Below, piece by piece: positions 11,948 through 24,154 of a stretch of 64,000 nucleotides of DNA. The DNA is taken from NCBI GenBank assembly GCA_003667245.1, contig RCNN01000070.1, positions 45,523 through 109,522 of the forward strand, in the 5' to 3' direction. Below the pieces are notes generated by a model, which was given only the letters and a program-made list of their open reading frames with translations, made no database searches and had not been told where the DNA came from. This stretch comes from Heterostelium multicystogenum (taxonomy: Eukaryota > Evosea > Eumycetozoa > Acytosteliales > Acytosteliaceae). A program made the position numbers and the translations under genes. Position 1 is the first letter of the stretch; every line of letters starts with the position of its first letter.

Positions 11948-14900
11948 ATGATTGTTCATCATCATCACCATTTTTTTTAGTTATTTTTTTGGTGTCCAGT
12001 TTTGTTTTTTTGGGGGTGTTCCATATGCAGGTCGAGCAAGTACAGACAGCTACCATGGTCGGCCAAGGCTAGCCATTCCTGAGCCACCCTCTTACTTCAA
12101 TAAAGAGCATATCAAACATGTCGAAAAGATACGTTCACTCAACAGTAAAAATTTACTGTCAATGAAAACAGCCATTTCTTCGCAGTCGTTGGACAAAGAT
12201 TTTATAGCAACGACACCACCAATAGCAGTAGCATCGTCGTCAACACCTACCTCAACCAAGGAGCGTGATGCGCTAGTGGCACTATACGACCAGTGCGGAG
12301 GATCCAGTTGGATTTTGAAAAACAATTGGAAATCAGGCGATCCATGTACTAATAGTTGGTTTGGTGTCGAATGCGATTCCAATGGACACATCGTCGTTTT
12401 GAAATTAGAAGAGAATGGTCTTTCAGGAAGTTTGCCAATCGAGCTACAAAATCTTGTCAATTTGGAGTCGATCATTTTGGATGGAAATCAATTGTCCCGG
12501 TCAAGTACCAAACATATTTGAACCAATGAAAAATTTATCTGTAATCCAGCTTCAAAATAATCTGTTAGAGGTAAGTCGGTGTTCTATTCAATTCTCCATG
12601 AAAGATAATTAATAGATGAGCATATCATAATAGGGCGACATATCATGGACAGAGAGATTACCCTTGAATATCACATTTTTGTGGATAGCAGGTAATGGAT
12701 TCACAGGTGAAATACCAAAAACATGGCCCAAGTATAAGAAGTTGGATTTAATATTTGTAGAGCTGAACCGTTTGGAAGGCACCATACCAGATGAAATTGG
12801 TAATATGGAAAGTCTAAGATTGTTTGATATTGGATTTAATAAGATTACAGTAAAGTTTGATTTCCAAAGAATTCAATGCAATATAGTTAACAAATGTCTT
12901 TAAAATAGGGTACAATTCCAGAATCAATTTCCAACATGAGTAAATTAACTCATTTCTGGGCATACGATAACCTATTGGAGGGTAATTTGCCATTGTCCAT
13001 TGGAAATATGTCAAGTGTGCAAATGATAGAGTTTACCAGAAACAGTTTATCTGGTGAGATTCCAAGTAATAATATTTTAATCGTAAGACCACCTTTCAGA
13101 GTATTAGATTGAGTGGAAACAAATTTTACGGTTCACTCGATTTTCGTTTGTGGATTGACTGACATTGTAGAGATTCTGTTGGACGAGAATCTTTTCACCA
13201 CCCTTCCAAACTGCGTAAATTCAACACCAACAACAATTGGTGGATTTTCGTACTTTCTGGAAATCGTTTGGTTGGAACCATTCCCGAATCTTTTGGAAAT
13301 CTCATCAATCTTAGATTTATTAACCTTAGAAACAACTATTTGTATGGAGCTATTCCACAGAGTCTTTCCAAATGTGTAAACCTTTCTAGACTCGACATCT
13401 CCGAAAACAACATCAATTGCCACACTCTTCGAAGTTATTGGACCCGTTAGAAAATTACCATGGGTATGTTTAACAATAGCTCACCGTTGATAGTTATAAT
13501 TTAATAACTTAACCATATGGTTTCTATTTAATATCTACAGATTAGTATTATCAAAGCAAATAATAATAAGATTACAGGTGGATTTCTAGAGGATATGTTT
13601 TGGGACTCCGACTCGGAAAAGGAGCTTTTAAAGAGCATATTTATTTTGGATCTTTCCCATAACTTGTTGACTGGACCCATCTTTGACTATCTATCATGGA
13701 TGCTATCCCTAAGTCAGCTGGATCTTTCGGAAAACCAAATTCTCAGGAAAGATACCAGATGTTCTGAACTACCTGAGCGAATTGTTGTCGAGAACAACAA
13801 TCTATCATCTGGCGACGGTACTATTCCAGCATTCATGCAGGCATCGAAAAATTTCATCAAGATGGGAGATGATAATTTTGCCTGCCCAACTCTCATTGGA
13901 AAGATGTCTGACATGAGAATCACAATAGATCCATCCTACTATAACTATTCGCTCTGTTCTTGTATCTATGGAACAACAGTGTCAATGGAAGCTGTAATCC
14001 ATGTCCAGAGCACGCTGTCTGTCCTGGTAATGGTACTACTATCATCGTGCCCTCTGGATATTATCCAGTTCCATCCTTTGACAATCCAAAGTCTATAGTT
14101 CGTTGCCCAACCAGCAACTTGGTACAACTTCATGTAACCCAGACAATCTCCAAAACTATTCTTGCAAAGAGGGATTTACAGACCGTCTTTGTGCACGTTG
14201 TATTCCAGGTTATTTCACCAAAGGTGTCGATTGTGTAAAGTGTCCAGAAAACCCAAGTAAGTACCAATATATCTAAGTTATTCATTCATTCGCTAACCAT
14301 TCATTTGCATCCATCAATAGAGTCTGGAATTATATTTGCATTTGTATTATTAGTATTTATCCTGTTATTTTATATCTTCGTCTTGACCGATCCAAAGCGA
14401 TCACTTCCATCGGCTACCCGTAAAACAATCGTTTTCTACTATCAAGTAAGTACGATGGTTGCATCTTCCATCATTACTCAATTCTAACCAACTCTATGTC
14501 ATACAGGCTTTGAATCTGCTTTTGTCTAAGCTATCACCATGGCCAAAGTTGTTTGGTTTCTACTTTACATCATCAAGTTTTATCAACTTCTCTTTTGGAT
14601 TCTTGTGCATTGGTGATATATCAAGGTGGCCAAATCTATTCTTGGTTATCATTTGCTTGCCACCAGCAGTTGCTTTCGTCACTATGATCTTCCTCTTTGC
14701 AAACTACGCCGTTTACTTTTTCATGAAGACTCCTTTTGATTACCGTTGGGTTGCGATCATGTATTCGTGTCAACCTTGTAGTGCTCAATTTCCTTTACTT
14801 GCCAATGTGCATCTATATTCTCCAGAACTACAGTTGTACGACCGATGTCTACAGTGGTGACAAGTACATGTCGTTCTTCCCATGGATCAATTGCAGCGAT

Positions 14901-15919
14901 CCCGATGGAATCTATCAAGACATCTTTAAGGTCACAGTGGCAGCAACCATTGTCTATGTCATAGGTATTCCGCACTAATTCACCGCTCTGCTTTCCACTA
15001 CCGTTCACGTCTAGACGATCCACACGTACTCTCATTCGTTGGATCACTCTATATCGACTATCGTAAGTCGATTTACTATTACGAAATCATTGGTCTCGGT
15101 CGTCGTTTCATGATGGGGCAGTGTCTCTTGCTCTTATCGATCCCAAGTCTTCATTTCTGTATTTGTTGTACTTCTTGTCATTGGTGGATCTATCATCTCT
15201 CAAATAAGTCTGAGACCATTCATCTACAAGATCTCCAACTACTCTGAGCTGATAGGTATCAGTGTGCTATTTGTTTAGTTATATCTGCATCATGATTCTT
15301 TCGTCTATGCAAGCTACCAACCAATACGATGGCATAAGGTATTCAAATTATCTTGGCAGTTGTCATCATTACCTACACAATTTATCTTGGACTGCTTTTC
15401 TTATTCAGCTTGAAATACTTCCTTCCAAAGAAGATCCAAATGAAGCTGGATGACAAACTTTCAGTCATATTCGATCGAGTTAGAATGTGGAAGATTAGAC
15501 GTGATCAGCAGAGGACAGCGACAAGAGGAAGAAAGACGAGATCTTCTATCAATCGATTGACCCAATCTTTAAGAGAAAAGCACATTCGCAGCTTATGGTG
15601 ATGAAGGCGTTGAGAAACTATGGAAATAGAATTAAGAAGAAGAAATCCTACACTTTCGCAATCAACGCCACCATCTCTTCCCTCAATAGCCCTACAAAGC
15701 AGTCCACCCAAAGCCTCCGCAAGCACTCCAAATTTAATCTACGGAGCTGAAGAAATCTACCGAAACTCCAACCATGACTATCAATAACAACGAACAAAGC
15801 AACGAAATCAATGATAACAACAACAACAATAATAATATAATAATAATAATAATAGCATTAGTCATAGTAATGAAGTTAACAGTGATAACAACAATCAAGA
15901 TAATCAAAGAATAAATTAA
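11948..15919 (+). CDS. LRR ectodomain, Cys-rich, multi-TM surface protein
   Basis: Large predicted plasma-membrane protein. The N-terminus near 11948 is hydrophobic and signal-like, but T runs blur its frame. Then a plant-type LRR cap ([22 protein letters not shown]), about a dozen LRRs of the form LxGxIPxxxGNMxxL (12400-13800), a Cys-rich GCC2/GCC3-like stretch ([34 protein letters not shown], about 13970-14250), several membrane helices (14320-15430), a basic region ([17 protein letters not shown]) and an Asn-rich tail. Introns fit at 12571-12632, 12851-12908 and near 14256-14320 and 14444-14507. At least eight frame breaks occur, one a surplus C at 12496. The architecture suggests a receptor or adhesion protein; no kinase domain is visible. 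It converges on the FNIP gene with 37 bp between stops. Function unknown. Confidence 0.75.
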
Positions 15920-15956
15920 ACTATATAGAGTAATAATATTTATTTGAAACCTTTAG

Positions 15957-18900
15957 TTATTCAAATATCAACTTTGATTTGGGAAATTTCCCTTTTGGTA
16001 GTGGATGCTTATAGTTGCTTTTAATACAAAGTGTTTGCAGCGAATCGGGCAATACATCTTCTTCAATAACTTGATTAAAGTTTTGGCCAAATGTCAATCT
16101 TTTCAAATGCTCTGGCAGCGTTCCTTTTTCAATCTTTTGGTCAAAGTATCTTCCTAATTCTAACGATATTAAATTCGTTGGCAGAACACCTTGGACAATC
16201 TGTTGATTGAAGAGTAGACCAAATTTCAATGATTTTAAATTGGTAGGGAGAGCATCTTGACCAATTTTCTGATTGAAAAAATGTACCAAATGTTAATGAT
16301 TCAAGTGATTCGGGGAGTGAATTTGGTTTAATTGGGCTGTTGTACTCTGAGCAAAAATACATTTCAGTACTGTTGCTGTTGAAAAGTTGACTTGATAAAA
16401 ACGAAGTACTTAGGAAATTGTAATATATTTTTTGGGCTTTGTCTTTCGAAATATATAGTCCAAAATGTGTTGAAGTGATCTTCTGTCCTCCGGCATTGCT
16501 GATAATAATGAATTAACCAATTCTATCAATCTATTCGAATATATATTTGAGTTCTTTTTTTAAGTCATAATCTCTATAGTTTACAATATTAGATGCTACT
16601 GTAGTGTATTTTATAATTGCCAACTTACCTTTGCATCAATGCAATAACTGTTACTCCTGCTGAGTAAATATCGAAAGCATATGTGTACATTTCAAATGAG
16701 GACTCCTTTTAAAGTTATCATCATTAATTAAATGGATAGTTTTAATGAATATATTCTACTTACTGGTGGACTAAAGCCTTCAGTTCCAATTTTGGGCGAT
16801 AAATAGCAAGAGGGTTTGTTTGTAGTTTGGATCAAATCTATTAGACACCTTTATTATTTGTCGCTGTTCCTCATCAAGCATGATATTGTTTGGTTTTCTA
16901 CAACAACCAAAATCACCAAGCCTCAGTTTTCCATCTTTCAAAAAGAGATTTGCTGGTTTGATATCGCAATGAATGATTCCACAAAGCTCCAGCTTTGACA
17001 AAATCTCAAACAATTGTGTAATTATAGAATAGATTTCGGCTTCTTCAAAATCTTTGCTTTCTAAATTTAAATTGTATTAACATTATTGTTTTGAAATATT
17101 TGGAAATCATGAACTACATACTTATTCAACAGAGAATTGAGGTCAGTATCATCATAGTATTCATTTAATATCTCGAAGATTTGTTTGTTTTTGTCATCAT
17201 TATAGCTAAATAGTTGAGCAAAACTATTATCCTCTTTTAATTGCTCCATCAATTTCACTTCATTGTTGAAACTGTTGAATTCGTCCTCTTTTGTATAATG
17301 GATCCATTTATATGCATACTAAATAAAATTCATTATTAATATAATCCAATATTTGTTCATAATTATCTGTACTTACCAACTTGTTCGATTCTTTTTTGAA
17401 ATAACTAGGAATACTTTATTTTTACTTTTGTTTGTGAATTCGGATATCTTGAAGTATTCCAAGCCATTCACGAAAAAGTTTGAATCACTTTTTCCAATGT
17501 TTAATTGATGAGGATATCCAAAGTTTAGTTGTATATCTATTTGTCTAGAGTCAGATTTAATTAATGTTTTCAGGAATATTGATGAGCTGTTGTTCTTAAT
17601 CAATGTCAGGGAGATATCTTCGACTTTCAATTCTTTTGGAAGATACAAATACTCTTCGGAAAACCTCTTGATTTTCAAAATTTGTGGCCTATCTGTATTT
17701 TGAAAGGAAAATACCAACAACAAATCAAATATTGTTTGATTATTGATCGTGATTGGTTCAGTATTAATTCTTCCTTTAAATAGACATTGAATTGAAGTTA
17801 TCAGCTGTTTAGAGTTTATTCTTTGATCCATCAAACATTTCAAATCAATTTTCGATTGTGATTTCGATAGTTTAGTTCGAAGATTTAAGAAAGAAATCTC
17901 TTTAAGAGTTGAAGGTAGAATGCCTGTCATTATCTCTTGACAATATTGGGTACCGAATTTAAGTGTCTCTAGTGAAGGTGGTAATAAATTTGGATTTAGA
18001 TCGAATGTATATTTTTCACCAAATGCTAATGACTTAAGAGTAGGTGGTAATACGCCTGGTTGTAACTCTTGTTGATACTCATCACCAAATTTCAATGATT
18101 CTAGTGTGTCGGGAAGTATCTTTTGCTTGAGGATAGAATTGTAGTGCACGCCAAATTCAAATGACCTGAGAGACTTTGGTAATATACCAGGTTCTAGTTC
18201 TTTAGAATAGTTGTCACTTAATTTTAGTGATTCCAATGAATCTGGTAAAACATTTGGTTTGATTTCAATGTCATAAAACGATCCAAACACTAATGATTTT
18301 GAGAGATTTAGGCAATACACCAGGTAGTATCTCTTGCAAAATGAGTCACCTAATTGTAAGGATTCCAATGAATTAGGTTAGAACATTTGGTTTTAGCTGA
18401 AAGTTATAGTGCCAACCAAATGTTAATGATTTAAGAGAGGATGGTAATATTGAGGGTTTGATTTCTTGACAATAATCGAAACCAAATTTCAGTGATTCTA
18501 ATGATTGTGGCAATATATCTTCTTTGATCTCAACATTATATTTCCAACCAAAAGTTAATGACTTGAGAGATGAGGGCAAGATTCCAGGTTGTATCTCTTT
18601 ACAAAAGTTGTCACCAAATTTCAAGGATTCTAATGAATCTGGTAATACTTTTGGTTGGAATTCGATATTGTATTGCCAACCAAAAGCCAATTCCTTGAGA
18701 GATTGAGGAAGAATGCCTGGTTGTATCTCTTTACAATATTTCGAACCAAAGGTTAGTGATTGTAAAGAATTTGGCAAAACATTTGATTTGATTTCTACAT
18801 CATAGTTAGATCCAAACACCAGTGACTTTAGAGATGATGGTAATACTCCTGGTTGAATCTCTTGGCAAATAATTGTCTCCAAATTTCAGTGACTTTAATG

Positions 18901-19398
18901 ATTGTGGGCAATACATTTTCCTTTAGTTCTATATTAAATTCCCTTCCAAAAATCAATGTCTCGAGAGTAGGAGGTAGCACATCTGGTTGTATTTTCTTGA
19001 CAAAAACTTGTCTCCAAATACTAGTTTTTTCAATGAACTCGGCAAAGTCATTGGTAATATTTTAATGTTGAAGCCATAACCGAACACCAATTTCTTGAGA
19101 GTGGATGGCAATACTCCTTGTTTTAGCTCTTGGCAATAGTTATTACCAAAAACTAAGTGATTCTAATGAAGATGGCAATACATTAGGTTGTATTTCAAAC
19201 ATTGTAGTTATTGCCAAATGTGATTGACAAGAGTGAGTCGTCAAAGTCACCAGGTTTCATTGGTTGATTGAAATCATTTCCAACAATTAGATAATTCCTT
19301 TCATGTTGTTTATCTCCAGTTTCATTTAGAGATCGACCGTTCTGAGCTATCTTTTGTAAACTTTCATTGGTTATTGTGTCTTTTATATTATATTCCAT
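15957..19398 (-). CDS. FNIP-repeat protein with embedded protein kinase domain
   Basis: Start at 19398 (MEYNIKDTITNESLQ). A long array of about 22-residue FNIP repeats follows, of the form LPxSLxxLxFGxxYNxxI (19250-17900). Then a linker, a protein kinase domain (about 17450-16640) and a second FNIP block (16350-15960). Kinase features: YAYKWI as the VAIK Lys, NEVKLMEQL as the helix-C Glu, HCDIKPANLF as the catalytic loop, and LGDFG. There is no glycine-rich loop: the region before YAYKWI reads KNKVFLVISKK. D. discoideum has an fnk family of FNIP kinases annotated as probably inactive; this belongs there by layout. Introns fit near 17380-17325 and in the kinase. Frame breaks occur near 18368, 18885, 19035, 19150 and 16275, plus one missing A near 17392. 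Confidence 0.82.
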
Positions 19399-19504
19399 TA
19401 ATATATTTATAAATACAAACTAAACTAAAACTGATCAAAATAAGTTTAGCCTCAAAAAATAAACAAAACAGTGTTTAGGATATTTACAAATGGGTAATAA
19501 AATT

Positions 19505-20860
19505 TTATTTAAAAAAACTACTAATGGTTATCGGCCTTAAAAAGCCAACAAAAAATACAATTAGTAATAATGATAGCAAAAGTTTTCGACTTGTTTGTAA
19601 CGAACTTGATGATGATAATGAGTTATCATCTTCCTTTTTTACAAATTCATCAGCTTGGTTTCCTACTTCCACTTTGACTTTTGAAATATGATCTAGTTTG
19701 ATGTCGCATTTGATGCTGTCAAAATTGGTTACTTGGGGTGAAGTGCAATCGTGGTCATTGTTTACAGTAACTTTTAGAGGAACATTAAATCCTGAACCTC
19801 TAATTGATAGAATACCATTGTCGAGGACCTCGAATGATCTTACAATCGGCTTCTCATAGGATAAGTTTATAATACTATTTGATTCTAACGGTAGAATAAC
19901 TTTGTCTGTTTGATCCTCACCGAAGCTATATCTATAGGTGTATGATCCTACTCCACTGCTCATCAAACAGGTGGCCGAGTCATGAGAATTGACGGTGAGA
20001 TTTGAGCAAATCAAGCTATCTACCACACATTTTCTGTACTATTGAAATGAATGTGCGAAAAGTTGTTCAAAAGACATAAGAAAGTTTCCGCTGAAGGAAA
20101 CCGGGATTGCACCTGACACCGATAGATTCGATTGTCCTACTATGTAAGGGAGGATTGATACTTGTATTTTTCCATTAGGAATGGGTTGATTTCCATGATA
20201 ATCAAAGATTATATCCACACTGGGTGTTAGTTCTGAGACATTCTCGGGAATGGTAAAATTTAGATTCCAATTATCGTTAAAGAGTGAAAAAGGTGTAGAA
20301 ACTGATTTACTTCCAACTTTAATAGCAGAGAGTAATCTACCAATATTGAAATTCATAGAAACTGTAATTTGTTTTCCATTTTTGTGTGCAATTAAAAATT
20401 TGGTAATGTTTCTAATATATGTATATTTATATTAGTAGTATGTCAAATAGGAGAATTATCTAATTACTTACTAAAGGTGAAAAAATAAGATATATTAGCA
20501 GTATCTATAACATATTCTCCCAAAAAAAGGGATCTTTCTATTTTTTTGGAAACTCACATAAAGTTCATTTGCTAACCAGTAGTTTCATTCAAGTCTATAA
20601 AATCAAATTCAATGAATGCTCTTGTCATTCCATCGTATATAGTTGTATATTGGGTAAAGTTTAATTTATTACCAGGGTCATCCAAGGTAATGAATACACC
20701 ATCACTAGTATAATTTAAAAGAACTGATAGAATAACAAGGTTAATATTTAAAAATATCTTAAATCCTTATTAAGTTGAGCTTACCTATATCAAAAGAATA
20801 TGTACAAGAAACTAAAAGAGATATTAAGATTATATGAATATAAAAATAATGAGTCTTCAT
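19505..20860 (-). CDS. Secreted or membrane-anchored TIG-like surface protein
   Basis: Not assigned to a named gene. Start at 20860 gives a clear signal peptide (MKTHYFYIHIILISLLVSC) in a short first exon whose donor follows FDI near 20785. Later exons contain NYTSDGVFITLDDPGN and a C-terminal part with SVDIIFDYHGNQPIP, ILSIRGSGFNVPLKV and CTSPQVTNFDSIKCDI, resembling TIG/IPT or ComC-tail modules. The end is a Ser-rich spacer and hydrophobic tail (SRKLLLSLLLIVFFVGFL), so the protein is probably membrane- or GPI-anchored. Frame breaks lie near 20035 and 20570. It may be a truncated relative of the large lectin/TIG/EGF gene at 59.3-63.9 kb. Role inferred: cell-surface contact or recognition. 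Confidence 0.65.
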
Positions 20861-21820
20861 AGTTGATATTAAGATTATAACTATCTTGTATTATTTATAA
20901 AAGTATTTGACTAAAAGAAAATTGTATTTATTTTCTTTTAGTTCCAAGTTGTTGGTCTTTTTATAATTTACCCTTTTGACAAGGATAGATATATCAGCTG
21001 AGTTGATTGATGCATCATTATTACATTTATGAGAAAATAAATATATTTTTAAATGCAATGAACCAAATTATGCAACAAAGGTCCTCCTACCTGAAATTCC
21101 AATCAACGTAAAGAAGGTTATTTGGGTCCTAAAATAACATTTTGCCTTATATGTATTAAACAACCAATGAAATTGAGATGTTTGGATGGTCCATCACCAT
21201 TATTTGCACTTTTTCCCCAATAATGATTACTAATGGGCATCTCAGGTTCATTGAAAATTTTTACCATCCAAAATCAAAGTGTTTTTGTGAATTTCTTGTG
21301 AGTGATTTATTGAATTCACATCACAATAAACCACATTAACTTGTTTTTGGTATAATTTTCATAGCTTTCTATCTCAATGATTATAACATGTCAAAAAAAC
21401 ATATTTCTTCGAATGATTGAGCTATTAGTGGTAAAGTTAGAATTGTGTTTTAAGTATTGAGATGATTGTGACAGCATTAGTCATTGATAATACACCATCT
21501 TGATCAAAAGAAATTGACATCCTCCAACTCCAGGATCATAATAGTCATATTTTGGAGTCGATTTGAGTTTGTTGAATGATTTGAGTTATTCTAATACTTG
21601 TTGGACTTTATTCTCGATATTTTTACCAAATCGTGGTTTTCTATCTAAAGAGAATAGACCAAATGTAAAGTGTTACCATAATCTTTTTTAATGTGATTTA
21701 AGAATACAGATGTTTTTTAAAGGGGATATAGAAAATAAGCCGAGTTTAAAAATTGTTTGTTTTTTTTTTTTTGGTTTTTTGTTTTGTGAATTACGCAAGC
21801 GGGGTATTTTTGGAATATAG
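20861..21820. other. Intergenic, no gene recognised
   Basis: About 1 kb of AT-rich sequence between the signal-peptide gene (transcribed leftward) and tRNA-His. No reading frame with recognisable protein character and no strong repeat. It ends in a T-rich run near 21760. Confidence 0.5.
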
Positions 21821-21891
21821 TGCTTTGACCTGGAATCGAACCAGGGTTAGGAGGACCACAACCTCATGTACTGCCACTATACGATCAAAGC
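21821..21891 (-). tRNA. tRNA-His (GTG)
   Basis: Reverse strand folds as a cloverleaf. Acceptor GCTTTGA pairs with TCAAAGC, the D-arm region GATCGTATAGTGGCAGTAC is typical of tRNA-His, the anticodon loop is TTGTGGT with GTG, and the T arm CCTGG-TTCGATT-CCAGG is perfect. The outermost anticodon-stem pair is mismatched. No intron. It is isolated between protein genes and no retroelement lies next to it. The upstream A box and the B box GGTTCGATTCC are intact. Confidence 0.93.
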
Positions 21892-22221
21892 AAGTTGATG
21901 AAGGGGGTATTTTCCTCTATATTATAATCAACAAAAATCCTTCTATTAAATTTCAAAGAAAATCCATATAAGTAATTGAGAGATAATTCACTCGATAAAT
22001 ATTTATTCATGATTTTTAAATATTTTACCCTAATTTGAAAGAATAACCTAAAGTTTGATTCTTATTGGTTTTAAGATGAAAAAATCTTTAGAATTTCCGT
22101 CTACTTGCAAACCAAAGATTCTTTTTTGCATTAATTTAATTTTGAATCAAAAAGGAAGAACAAGAATGATTAAATCATTTGTAAATTAGTTTGCTTTGTA
22201 TTGACAGATATAATTTCAAAT

Positions 22222-23991
22222 ATGACAACAATCCAATCACCATTTTCATTGACTGATGGTTTAATATTCAGATTAAGATCAAGAAAAGGATTTAAAAAAT
22301 AAAGATGACCTTCCCGATTGGTATTTGGCATTCAGCGAATCTGATGGAACATGTATGTATATCTAGAAACCAAATTTTCGGTGGTGATCTTCACCATCTG
22401 AAAATAAAGATTTACAATTCTTAGCTCAAAAAAAGTGTTAACTCAACCACATTCATAATAGTGATCAGCAATGGTGGATACAATAAATCATCGGAATGGA
22501 TGTTGAAGGCCGACCCTAATAACGAAGGTGTTTTCTCAATCAAAGCTGCAAATTCAAACCACTTCATTGCTATCAACGAAGCTCTTGAAGTGAGAACCCC
22601 ACCACAGATGAATCCAAACACCAAGATGAAACTTGTCTTTTTGGAAACGGGAAAGGTTTGTATCATGAGTTTCACTCACAAGGACAAAAAGAATAGAGCC
22701 GGAGGTGCTGGTCCACATCTTGGTGTTCAACCACGTGGTGAGCTCATCGGAAATGCCGGTCGTGGTGAATGGGGACAATTTGATTTCCTTCCAGTCGATC
22801 TCGATCTCAACAAGGTAGGATTGACATCGATCCAAAAGACAATTGCACTCAATGCTCTCCCATTGTCAGATCCAAGACATGAGGCATCAAACTTGCTCTT
22901 CAACCATGCACTTCATCGTACCATGTACTACGGCCAGTTTTATGTTGAGACTAAGCCAGTCTCTGTTGCCAAAGCTTTGTTGAATGTTGATATTAAGCTA
23001 CCCAATATGAAGGTCGAGAAATGGGCAGTTTTCAGTGCTGCTCCACCATCACCTATACCCAGTCAAAATGTCAAATCAGCCAGTTTGAAAATCTACAATT
23101 TGAAGAATGAGTTGGTCTCTGGCTCCGACATCAAACACACCGAGAATGGTCACTAATATGATGCGCTCAATGGTTCAAGGATACCCACACAACATCACAG
23201 CAAAATATGAAATTGAAGCCCAGCTCTACTCCATGACACTCAAGCGCGTGGAGCCAGGACAAATGGTTCCGGCAATACCAATGCTAACTGATGATCAACG
23301 TGGATACCATCTAAAAAGAACCAGTCTGATGGACTACGACAACCCTGTCTTCCAAAACTGGGTAACCAACAACCGACTACACCCAATTGCCCACAGATAT
23401 TGGACCCGAGCCACTCCTCTGCTTTGCATACCGTGTTTTCCTCTTTATCAAAATTCACTTTTCCTACATCTATGCCAAAGATGTTAAGTCAAGAAAAGCA
23501 TCAGACACTATCGTTCGTCGTGCAACTGATTGTGGTGGATTCTGTATTTTATATGCGGCAATCATGAGGTAATTATGCCATTTTCAAATTGAATTCACTT
23601 TGACTAATAGATGACTATCAACACACAGAATGCATGGAATTCCAGCTAGATTATTATTCGGACGTTGGGCCTCCACTACCGCAGAACCAACCGGAAATGT
23701 TCATGTCAAAGGTGAATTCTATTGTGATGGTGTAGGTTGGATCCCATACGATCCAGCCTCAGCCATTACCAATGACCATACTGCCCCATACAACAAATGC
23801 TTCGGTAGCAGTGCTGGAAACTTTATCACAATGCACTTTGACCACAATATCCAAGGTTTAGAAAACTCTAAATTCAAGGTAAAAAGAACATCGAATTCAC
23901 CCAAGGTGTATTTTACTATGTATCTGGTCAAGGTACATTTGATAAAGAAAATACAACAAGTGCTTGGACTGTTGATAACAAATCCAATTAG
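22222..23991 (+). CDS. Transglutaminase-like protein with an N-terminal beta-trefoil-like region
   Basis: Three exons: 22222-22352, 22462-23568 and 23629-23991. The first join gives DGT-LISNGGYNKSSEW. The N-terminal third (FSIKAANSNHFIAINEA, LGVQPRGELIGNAGRGEWG) resembles a fascin-like beta-trefoil; that is inference. The C-terminal part has the transglutaminase/protease-like core: RRATDCGGFCILYAAIMR with the nucleophile Cys, GIPARLLFGRWA, then NVHVKGEFYCDGVGW with the His and PYDPAS with the Asp, so the triad looks complete. No signal peptide, so cytosolic or unconventionally secreted. Frame breaks: one surplus A in the A run near 22292, and others near 23150, 23400 and 23905; without the last the end reads GQGTFDKENTTSAW and stops at 23991. 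It could crosslink proteins or be a related hydrolase. Confidence 0.8.
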
Positions 23992-24154
23992 AACCAACAG
24001 CTTGTTGATCAACAAATCTAGCAATCGACTTTATATATATGTATATTTTATATCTCAGCAAATACCCGGCGCTTTGAAGTTACATAAACAACCATATTCC
24101 ATTTCTTTATTGAGGAGCAAATAAAAAAATGATTTGGTGCAGTTGTTCCCAATT

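Noticed and set aside
23719..24024. Minus-strand open stretch overlapping the transglutaminase-like gene
   Set aside because: Antisense of the catalytic core region; no independent support.
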